13,754 nucleotides of DNA from an uncultured Muribaculaceae bacterium (GTDB lineage Bacteria > Bacteroidota > Bacteroidia > Bacteroidales > Muribaculaceae), in contig CAJTRC010000065.1 of the NCBI GenBank assembly GCA_910578365.1, forward strand, positions 1 to 13,754, in the 5' to 3' direction. Of this stretch, positions 7,666 to 13,754 are shown in pieces. The position numbers and the translations under genes are program-made. The stretch's first letter is position 1. Every line of letters starts with the position of its first letter. The notes under the pieces were generated by a model. The model saw only the letters and a program-made list of their open reading frames with translations, had not been told where the DNA came from and did not search any database.

Positions 7666-9669
7666 ATGAAAAAAGACATTCCCAAAGGAGCCGTTAGCAC
7701 CAAAGTGCCTCCGGCCGAGGTCGATCCCATCGACCTGCCTGAAAACGCCTTCCGCGAACTCGCGGCCGACGAAGAGTACCGGCCGCTGATGCATCCGGCG
7801 CGCGAGTATCAGGAAGTGACCCCCTACTCAGTGACCATGGGCCTGATTCTGGCGGTGGTATTCAGTGCCGCCGCAGCGTATCTGGGCCTTAAGGTCGGTC
7901 AGGTATTCGAGGCCGCCATACCAATTGCCATCATAGCCGTGGGTGTATCATCGGCCCTCAAGAAAAATAATGCCCTGGGACAGAACATTATCATACAGTC
8001 GATTGGCGGCTCGTCGGGCGTAATTGTAGCAGGTGCCATCTTTACCCTTCCCGCTCTGTACATATTGCAGGCAAAGTATCCCGAAATAACCGTAAGCTAT
8101 CTGGAGATATTCCTCAGTTCGCTGTTCGGCGGAGTGCTGGGCATTCTGTTCTTCATACCTTTCCGAAAATATTTCGTAAAGGACATGCACGGCAAATACC
8201 CCTTCCCTGAGGCCACCGCCACCACACAGGTGCTGGTAAGCGGCAACAACCAGGCCGCAGGCAAATCGGAGGGTGGCCAGGCCAAACTTCTGCTCATGGC
8301 TTCGCTTGTCGGCGGCATATACGACTATGTAGTGGCTACATTCGGCTTCTGGGCCGAAACCGTCACCACCGCCGCCTACAGCTGGGGCCAGACTCTGTCC
8401 GAAAAATTCAAATTCGTATTCTCGTGCAACACCGGCGCCGCCCTGCTCGGCCTGGGCTACATCGTAGGCCTGAAATACGCTTTTGTAATCTTTGCCGGCT
8501 CGGTGTTCGTATGGTGGGTAATCATGCCTCTGATGGGCGTTTACGGCTCGCCCGAAATTCAGGCCATGGACGCCGGGACGCTCTTCTATGAAGTTGCCCG
8601 CAAAATCGGCATCGGCGGCATAGCCATGGCCGGTGTGATAGGCATCATCAAATCGTGGCCCATCATCACCCAGGCCGTCGGTCTGGCCGGCCGCGAGCTT
8701 AAAGGCAGCACCGGCAACACAAAATCCATACGCTGGCAGCAGGATATAAGCATGAAGCACATAGCCTATTTCGTGGCCATAGCCCTGATAGCGGTGCTGG
8801 TATTCTTCTGGCTCGGTGTAATCCACACCTTCTGGCAGGCACTGATTGCATGGCTTGTGGTGGCTGTTATCGCCTTCCTTTTCACTACTGTGGCCGCCAA
8901 CGCAATCGCCATTGTGGGTTCGAACCCGGTGAGCGGCATGACTCTTATGACTCTTATCATCGCCTCGGCCGTGTTTGTGGCCATAGGCCTCAAGGGAGCC
9001 TCGGGCATGGTGGCCTCGATGGTAATCGGCGGTGTGGTATGTACCGCCCTGTCGATGGCCGGCGGCCTTGTCACCGACCTCAAGGTAGGCTACTGGCTGG
9101 GCTCCACCCCACGCAAACAGGAGCAGTGGAAGTTCCTGGGCACACTGGTGTCGGCGGCTACCGTAGGCGGCGTAATCATGCTGCTCAACAAGGTTTACGG
9201 CTTTGCCGGCCCCGACGCCCTGTCGGCTCCGCAGGCCAACGCCATGGCATCAGTGCTCGAACCCATGATGACAGGCCAGGAAACACCTTGGATTCTCTAC
9301 ATCACCGGCGCCATACTCGCCGTGCTGCTCAACTGGCTCGGCGTGCCCGCCCTCGCCTTCTGTCTGGGCATGTTCATCAATCTCGAACTCAACACACCCA
9401 TGCTTGTGGGCGGTCTTCTCAGCTACTTCGTGGCCCGCTCGACCAAAGATGTCAACCTCAGCCGCCAGCGCAGCGACCGCGGTACCCTCATAGCATCGGG
9501 TCTGATTGCAGGCGGTGCTTTGTTCGGAGTGTTTGCCACCATCACCAAGATGTTTGGCGTGCAGTCGACCGTCGACCAGAGCGCCATGGGTCCGCAGCTG
9601 CTGGGTCTGGCCATATATATCGCCCTCTTTATCTTTGTTCTCATCATCTCATGCAATAAGAAAAAATGA
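7666..9669 (+). CDS. OPT-family oligopeptide transporter
   Basis: Inner-membrane secondary transporter of the OPT superfamily, whose members move short peptides or metal-peptide chelates, usually with protons. The 667-aa protein is almost entirely hydrophobic helices, about 14 or more, after a cytosolic N-terminus of roughly 50 residues. The opening TPYSVTMGLILAVVFSAAAA followed by YLGLKVGQVFEAAIP is the typical first OPT helix pair. KYPFPEATATTQVL, the SNPVSGMTLMT loop and GVPALAFCLGMF are further family-like conserved loops. The C-terminus ends in a basic NKKK. The length matches the bacterial OPT family (600-700 aa). The gene begins 21 bp after mltD, and its TGA overlaps the prolyl oligopeptidase ATG (ATGA), so the two are probably co-translated. 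This suggests peptide uptake as its job. The actual substrate is unknown. Confidence 0.93.
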   Translation: MKKDIPKGAVSTKVPPAEVDPIDLPENAFRELAADEEYRPLMHPAREYQEVTPYSVTMGLILAVVFSAAAAYLGLKVGQVFEAAIPIAIIAVGVSSALKKNNALGQNIIIQSIGGSSGVIVAGAIFTLPALYILQAKYPEITVSYLEIFLSSLFGGVLGILFFIPFRKYFVKDMHGKYPFPEATATTQVLVSGNNQAAGKSEGGQAKLLLMASLVGGIYDYVVATFGFWAETVTTAAYSWGQTLSEKFKFVFSCNTGAALLGLGYIVGLKYAFVIFAGSVFVWWVIMPLMGVYGSPEIQAMDAGTLFYEVARKIGIGGIAMAGVIGIIKSWPIITQAVGLAGRELKGSTGNTKSIRWQQDISMKHIAYFVAIALIAVLVFFWLGVIHTFWQALIAWLVVAVIAFLFTTVAANAIAIVGSNPVSGMTLMTLIIASAVFVAIGLKGASGMVASMVIGGVVCTALSMAGGLVTDLKVGYWLGSTPRKQEQWKFLGTLVSAATVGGVIMLLNKVYGFAGPDALSAPQANAMASVLEPMMTGQETPWILYITGAILAVLLNWLGVPALAFCLGMFINLELNTPMLVGGLLSYFVARSTKDVNLSRQRSDRGTLIASGLIAGGALFGVFATITKMFGVQSTVDQSAMGPQLLGLAIYIALFIFVLIISCNKKK

Positions 9670-11783
9670 AAAAAACAATATTATTCTCCATGGCTCTGAC
9701 AGTAGCCTCTTCGGCAATAGCACTGCCCCCATATCCGGCGGCACCCAAAGACGGTACCGTTGACGATTATTTCGGCCAGAAGGTGGCCGACCCATACCGT
9801 CCGCTCGAAGACGACACCGCATCTATGACTACCGAATGGGTAAACGCCGAGAACGCAATTACACGCGGCTACCTCGACGCGATTCCGTTCCGCGGCACAC
9901 TGCGCAAACGCCTCGAAGCTCTCAACAATTACACCAAAACCGGTCTGGTAGGCAAGATGAAAGACGGTAAGTACTACTGGTTTGCCAACAACGGACTGCA
10001 GAACCAGAGCGTACTCTACCGCAGCGACTCGCCCTACGGCACCCCTGAGGAAGTTCTCGACCCCAATAAACTCAGCGACGACGGCACCGTGGCCCTCACC
10101 GGCGTAAGCATGAGCGACGACGGCAAGTACCTGGCTTACACCATATCGCGCAGCGGCAGCGACTGGACCGAGATTTACGTACTCGACGCCAATACCTTAA
10201 AACTGCTGCCCGACCATATCGAATGGGCCAAGTTTACCGGAGCCGAATGGCGCGGTGACGGCTTCTACTACAGCGCATACCCACGCCCCGAAGCCGGCAA
10301 GGAATTCTCCAACGCCAACGAATACCACTCTGTATATTTCCATAAGCTGGGAACTCCGCAGAGCGCCGACGAGCTGATTTTTGAAAACCGACAGGAACCC
10401 CTGCGCTTCCACCTGGCTCGAGTGACCGACAATGGCAACTACCTGCTGCTGACCGGCAGCGGACAGGGCACCGGCAACATGCTGTCGGTGCGCGATATGC
10501 GCAAACCCGACTCGAAGTGGCTCACCATCGAACCCACTCAGAACAACGACATCTCGCCTATCGAAACCATCAACGGCATCCTATATCTCTACACCAACAT
10601 CGATGCCCCCAATTACCGCATAGTAGCAGTCGACCCGGCCAATCCGACCCGCGAAAACTGGCGTACAGTGGTGCCCGAGAGCAAGCACGTGCTTTCAGGT
10701 GTGGACGTTACCGGCGACAAATTCATTCTCACCTATGACTACGACGCCGCACACCGCGCATTCCTCACCGACCTCAACGGCAAGACCATCAGCGAAATCA
10801 AACTGCCCACCTATGGCAGCGTCGGCTTCAACTGTGGCAGCGACCATCCCGAAGTATTCTATAGCTTCAACTCATTCACCTACCCGTCGGCCATCTACAG
10901 CTACGACACCGCCACCGGCACAAGCAAGCTGATGAAACAGACCGAAGTACCGGGCCTGAACTCCGACGACTACGTTACCGAGCAGGTATTCTACCCCTCG
11001 AAAGACGGCACAAAGATACCCATGTTCATCGTATACAAAAAGGGCGTGAAACGCGACGGCACCAACCCCACCCTGCTCTACGGCTACGGCGGCTTTGCAG
11101 TGACCCTCAACCCCGGCTTCAACGCCAACCGTCTGCTGTGGCTTGAAAACGGCGGCGTGTATGCAATGGCCAATCTGCGCGGCGGTAACGAATACGGCGA
11201 GGCATGGCATCTGGCCGGCACCAAGATGAACAAGCAGAACGTGTTCGACGACTTTATCGGTGCTGCCGAATACCTCATCGCACAGGGCTGGACCAAACCC
11301 GAACACCTGGCAATTCAGGGCGGCAGTAACGGCGGTCTGCTGATTGGCGCCACCACCAACCAGCGCCCCGAACTCTTTGCTGTGGCTATTCCGCAGGTAG
11401 GCGTAATGGACATGATGCGCTATCACCTCTTTACCATCGGCTGGAACTGGGCCCCCGACTACGGCACCTCGGCCGACTCGCCCGAAATGGCCAAGTACCT
11501 GCTGGCTTACTCACCCCTGCACAACATCAAGAACGATGGCACTCCTTACCCTGCGATAATGGTGACTACTGCCGACCACGACGACCGTGTAGTTCCGGCT
11601 CACTCGTTCAAATACGCCGCTACTCTGCAGGCCGCAAACACCGGCGACAAGCCCAAGCTGATACGCATCGACAGCAAAGCCGGCCACGGTGCAGGCAAAC
11701 CCATTGCAAAGATTCTTGACGAGCAGGCCGACATATATTCGTTCATATTCTACAACCTCGGCATCGACCCGACCAAGAAATGA
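9666..11783 (+). CDS. Secreted prolyl oligopeptidase (S9A)
   Basis: Serine peptidase of family S9A that cuts short peptides after proline. A signal peptide (about residues 1-19, cleavage after SAIA) exports it to the periplasm. After it come the N-terminal part of the hydrolase fold, a seven-bladed propeller (about 75-430) that filters substrate size, and the C-terminal alpha/beta-hydrolase domain. The triad is S554 (GGSNGG), D639 (ADHDDRVVP) and H674 (AGHGAGKP), with R641 as the expected substrate-binding arginine. The spacing closely matches porcine POP (S554, D641, H680, from memory). The 705-aa length is standard. Overlaps of 4 bp on both sides (OPT upstream, lipoprotein downstream) make it the middle of a translationally coupled trio. 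A role in degrading proline-containing peptides for OPT uptake is inference. Confidence 0.95.
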   Translation: MKKTILFSMALTVASSAIALPPYPAAPKDGTVDDYFGQKVADPYRPLEDDTASMTTEWVNAENAITRGYLDAIPFRGTLRKRLEALNNYTKTGLVGKMKDGKYYWFANNGLQNQSVLYRSDSPYGTPEEVLDPNKLSDDGTVALTGVSMSDDGKYLAYTISRSGSDWTEIYVLDANTLKLLPDHIEWAKFTGAEWRGDGFYYSAYPRPEAGKEFSNANEYHSVYFHKLGTPQSADELIFENRQEPLRFHLARVTDNGNYLLLTGSGQGTGNMLSVRDMRKPDSKWLTIEPTQNNDISPIETINGILYLYTNIDAPNYRIVAVDPANPTRENWRTVVPESKHVLSGVDVTGDKFILTYDYDAAHRAFLTDLNGKTISEIKLPTYGSVGFNCGSDHPEVFYSFNSFTYPSAIYSYDTATGTSKLMKQTEVPGLNSDDYVTEQVFYPSKDGTKIPMFIVYKKGVKRDGTNPTLLYGYGGFAVTLNPGFNANRLLWLENGGVYAMANLRGGNEYGEAWHLAGTKMNKQNVFDDFIGAAEYLIAQGWTKPEHLAIQGGSNGGLLIGATTNQRPELFAVAIPQVGVMDMMRYHLFTIGWNWAPDYGTSADSPEMAKYLLAYSPLHNIKNDGTPYPAIMVTTADHDDRVVPAHSFKYAATLQAANTGDKPKLIRIDSKAGHGAGKPIAKILDEQADIYSFIFYNLGIDPTKK

Positions 11784-12715
11784 AAAAGGCGTCGACGATA
11801 CTCCTCGCGGCTGCAATGGCCTGTGCAATGCACAGTTGCTTCACAGGCATCGAAAGCACGCCGCGCATAGGCGACGGCGAACTGAAACGTCAGCACGTAA
11901 GCACCACTCCGGAGCAGAGATTCCTCTCCGGAGTGGTTGCAGCGTGCCCGTCGCAGTGGCAAAGCGGCAAGGAGTTCTACGTCACCGATTCCAAGATAAA
12001 CCTTATATTTACCTCGGCTTCCACGGGCACCGACTCGCTGGAGGGCGAGGTAATACACTTCTGCCGCTTCGACAGCGTACCTGCCGTCGACAGCCACAGC
12101 GCCGCAGAAATGATTCTCACCCACGGCTCCGACACGCTGCGCTGGCGCCCGGGATTCGACATCGACGCGCTCGCCGAACGCAGCCGACTCGACATACCGT
12201 TCACCGTCGACCTCGACCTTGTGGCACAGGTACGCACGCAACTCGCCGGAAACACATATTACATCACCACCCCACTGTGGTACGACCCGGCCACCATGCA
12301 GAGTTCGGGCGGTCTGCGCCATGTGCCCGTAATTATCCGCGATGTACAGCCGGGCACAGCCGACATGCCGCTTAAAGTAATATTCACCCCGCAGACCGAC
12401 CGGGCCGACAGCAGCCTGCGTTGCGTACTTATGACTATTGGCGACACACGGCTCGCCACTCGCAACTTCGACAGGCTCTTCGCCTTTGAGAACCCACGCC
12501 GCCGCTACCCTGCAATTACCGACGAAGTGTGGAATCTGATAATCAACTCCAAAGTCCGCGAAGGCATGACCCGCGACGAATGCCGCCTGGCACTTGGCGC
12601 ACCACTCCAGATTATCCATGGCTCAGGCACACTCGGCACAACCGAACGCTGGAGCTACCCCGACGGTGTATACCTGATTTTCGACGACGGATTCCTCACC
12701 CGCTTCCGCTTATGA
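11780..12715 (+). CDS. Putative lipoprotein with BamE/SmpA-like C-terminus
   Basis: I do not recognise this protein as a whole. The N-terminus is a lipoprotein-like signal (basic KK, hydrophobic stretch, then AMHSC with the candidate lipidated Cys at residue 20). Residues 21-250 are a mostly beta-type region with no motif I can name. The last 60 residues (about 252-311) read VREGMTRDECRLALGAP, then ERWSYPDG, then YLIFDDGFLTRFR. This resembles the BamE/SmpA-OmlA fold pattern: the GMT-x-E-x-x-x-x-LG-x-P helix followed by W-x-Y and L-x-F-x-x-G strands. In other proteins such domains assist outer-membrane protein assembly or inhibit beta-lactamase or lysozyme, so function stays open. It overlaps the peptidase stop by ATGA and is the last gene of the long operon. 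Confidence 0.75.
   Translation: MKKASTILLAAAMACAMHSCFTGIESTPRIGDGELKRQHVSTTPEQRFLSGVVAACPSQWQSGKEFYVTDSKINLIFTSASTGTDSLEGEVIHFCRFDSVPAVDSHSAAEMILTHGSDTLRWRPGFDIDALAERSRLDIPFTVDLDLVAQVRTQLAGNTYYITTPLWYDPATMQSSGGLRHVPVIIRDVQPGTADMPLKVIFTPQTDRADSSLRCVLMTIGDTRLATRNFDRLFAFENPRRRYPAITDEVWNLIINSKVREGMTRDECRLALGAPLQIIHGSGTLGTTERWSYPDGVYLIFDDGFLTRFRL
11903..11937 (+). repeat. Perfect 12-bp inverted repeat inside the lipoprotein gene
   Basis: ACCACTCCGGAG (11903-11914) and its exact reverse complement CTCCGGAGTGGT (11926-11937) flank an 11-nt loop. Eight of the 12 pairs are GC. A one-base bulge would let the stem extend by three further pairs (11900s with 11938-11940). It lies about 125 nt into the coding region, over codons of an otherwise unremarkable stretch (residues 42-53). 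No T-run follows, so it is not a standard intrinsic terminator. Confidence 0.8.
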
Positions 12716-12781
12716 TTCCGGCGTAACAAACAATTGCTGCTACTGCGTGTTATATATGAAAATATAAAACCGCACGCTACA

Positions 12782-13504
12782 ATGAAAATAACATTCCTTG
12801 AAAACAGCGGCTTTATGGTTGTGACCGATAAAGCCGTGATTATATTCGACTACTTCCATGATCCGGCCAACAAGGTCGTGAAAGAACTGGAACATAAGCC
12901 GGAACTTCCTGTGGTGTTTTTTGTAAGCCACCATCATTCCGACCATTTCAACAACGAAATTTTCAATCTCGGCCAGAATCACAGGCGTGAGTACGTAATC
13001 AGCAACGACGTACGAGGCATTGCCGACACCGACCTGCCCATACAATGGATGAGCCGCGGCGACATTGTAGAAAACCTGCCCGGAATAAGCAAAGTCGAGG
13101 CCCTCGGAAGCACCGACGAAGGCGTAAGCTTCGCCTTAACGCTGCCCGACGGCAAAAAACTGTTCCATGCCGGCGACCTCAACTGCTGGCACTGGAAAGA
13201 GGAAAATACCCCGGGCGAGGTCAAGAAGGCTGTGAACCTGTTCGAAACACAAGTCGACCGCATAGCCACGCTATATCCCGAATTCGATGTGATATTCTTC
13301 CCCGTCGATGCCCGCCAGGGCCGCGACACAGCCATGGGTGCGGCAATATTCATCGACAAAATCAAGGTAAAGAACTTCTTCCCGATGCACTTCGGCGGCG
13401 ACTATCGCCCTGCATGTGACTTCTACTCATACCCGCTGCAAGCCGAAACAAGCACTGAATTCCACTGCCTCCACAAACCAGGCGAGTCCGTTGATATTAT
13501 CTGA
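12782..13504 (+). CDS. UlaG-like metallo-beta-lactamase-fold hydrolase
   Basis: Cytosolic metal-dependent hydrolase of the MBL superfamily (COG2220/UlaG-like). The 240-aa protein has no signal peptide. Metal ligands visible are the HxHxDH motif at residues 50-55 (HHHSDH), H129 and D132 in LFHAGDLN, and H203 in FFPMHFGG. An N-terminal ITFLENSGFMV beta strand and the IIFDYF strand are typical of the fold. Related enzymes hydrolyse phosphodiesters, lactones or phospholipid derivatives; the substrate cannot be told here. I chose the ATG at 12782, since the upstream in-frame TTG at 12734 would add 16 residues before a natural fold start. The 66-bp gap to the lipoprotein gene is the largest in this strand run and holds no clear promoter; TATATATG at 12751-12758 is one base off the -7 consensus and lacks a spaced -33 box. 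Confidence 0.88.
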   Translation: MKITFLENSGFMVVTDKAVIIFDYFHDPANKVVKELEHKPELPVVFFVSHHHSDHFNNEIFNLGQNHRREYVISNDVRGIADTDLPIQWMSRGDIVENLPGISKVEALGSTDEGVSFALTLPDGKKLFHAGDLNCWHWKEENTPGEVKKAVNLFETQVDRIATLYPEFDVIFFPVDARQGRDTAMGAAIFIDKIKVKNFFPMHFGGDYRPACDFYSYPLQAETSTEFHCLHKPGESVDII

Positions 13505-13531
13505 ATTATTCCTACATAAACACTTTCAACT

Positions 13532-13639
13532 ATGATTAAGATGATGCTGATAGCAGGTGCCGGCGGTTTCGTGGGTACCTGCGGCCGATACCTTGTAGGC
13601 AAATGGAGCGGCGCCACACGGCTCTTTCATTTAAACTAA
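13532..13639 (+). pseudogene. crcB: Truncated CrcB/FluC fluoride channel, N-terminal remnant
   Basis: A 35-codon frame starts MIKMMLIAGAGGFVGTCGRY, continuing LVGKW. This is the first transmembrane helix of the dimeric fluoride channel FluC (CrcB; usual length about 110-130 aa), with the conserved GGFxGTxxRY motif. After KWSG the sequence leaves the family. In the next reading frame the DNA around 13614-13629 reads AAPHGSF, close to the segment I would expect before the FPxGTxxVN motif, so a small indel (about 2 nt in the GC-rich stretch near 13606-13616) is likely. The homologous sequence then stops near 13628, and AT-rich DNA follows. TM2-TM4 and the pore Asn/Phe residues are absent, so no functional channel can be made. 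Alternatives are an assembly join or contig edge, or a real deletion or insertion. Confidence 0.7.
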
Positions 13640-13754
13640 AATAAAAAGCATGACTTCCCCTACCCGGTTCATTGTGAATCGGGCAATATTCTGTGTCTGT
13701 CTGTCAACGAGTTATTCTGGTGTCAAAATCTTATTTTTTTCATTTTTGGCTTAA
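13640..13754. other. AT-rich non-coding tail with a hairpin
   Basis: This stretch holds no open frame of note. The stem CCCGGTTCA (13663-13671) pairs with TGAATCGGG (13675-13683) through nine pairs, one of them G-T, around a 3-nt loop. A TGTC triplet repeat (13694-13705) and a T-rich run (13730-13747) follow. The T-run is about 45 nt past the stem, so this is not a textbook intrinsic terminator, although it could end the MBL-fluC transcript. Confidence 0.5.

Noticed and set aside
10684..10695. CACGTG core resembling parS inside the prolyl oligopeptidase gene
   Set aside because: The flanks do not match TGTTN/NAACA, so only the common hexamer is shared. No complete parS was found by eye in the window.
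12734..12781. Upstream TTG start for the MBL-fold protein
   Set aside because: The added 16 residues are not part of the fold and form no signal peptide; the ATG at 12782 begins directly at the first strand.
13663..13683. tRNA T-arm-like sequence (GGTTC...GAATC) at the right end
   Set aside because: The stem and loop sizes do not match a T-arm, and no anticodon or acceptor arms are found upstream.
1..13754. CRISPR arrays, insertion sequences, integrases, toxin-antitoxin or defence genes
   Set aside because: No regularly spaced repeats, transposase or integrase motifs, or known defence domains were seen on either strand.

Overview
The window looks like chromosomal DNA from a Bacteroidales bacterium, plausibly a gut Muribaculaceae-type organism; the family level is a guess. 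Three things point there. Start codons lack Shine-Dalgarno sequences. The intergenic regions carry Bacteroidota-type promoters (TAnnTTTG with a TTTG-like box about 20 bp upstream). The gene order parA-parB-DUF5683-lytic transglycosylase uses DUF5683, a domain I know essentially only from Bacteroidota. Coding density is very high: no gene-free stretch exceeds 300 bases, and there are no rRNA, tRNA, CRISPR or insertion-sequence features that I can see.

Layout: (1) 1-158 is a gene-free leader with a promoter. (2) 159-2411 (+) encodes a secreted four-part GH20 beta-N-acetylhexosaminidase. (3) 2439-3368 (-) encodes an EamA/DMT-type transporter, convergent with the GH20 gene and divergent from parA. 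(4) 3369-3520 is a divergent promoter region with a -7 box for each side and a 17-bp direct repeat. Each repeat copy contains GTGGAACA, which is a half of the classical parS palindrome. (5) 3521-12715 (+) is one unbroken run of seven genes with gaps of at most 26 bp or 4-bp overlaps: parA, parB, a DUF5683 membrane protein, a LysM lytic transglycosylase, an OPT-family oligopeptide transporter, a secreted S9A prolyl oligopeptidase, and a lipoprotein with a BamE/SmpA-like C-terminus. (6) 12782-13504 (+) encodes a cytosolic UlaG-like metallo-beta-lactamase-fold hydrolase. (7) 13532-13639 is a short N-terminal fragment of a CrcB/FluC fluoride channel that is frameshifted and cut off. It is followed by about 115 bp of AT-rich DNA with a hairpin up to the window end.

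Taken together, the front of the long run is a chromosome-segregation and cell-envelope-remodelling module (ParAB plus a peptidoglycan-cleaving enzyme). The back is a peptide-scavenging module (periplasmic prolyl oligopeptidase plus inner-membrane oligopeptide transporter) with an envelope lipoprotein. The only convincing promoter I see for this run is the one in front of parA. No clearly new defence or mobile system is visible. The most unusual signals are the tandem half-parS repeats at the parA promoter, the perfect 12-bp inverted repeat inside the lipoprotein gene, and the broken fluC at the right end.
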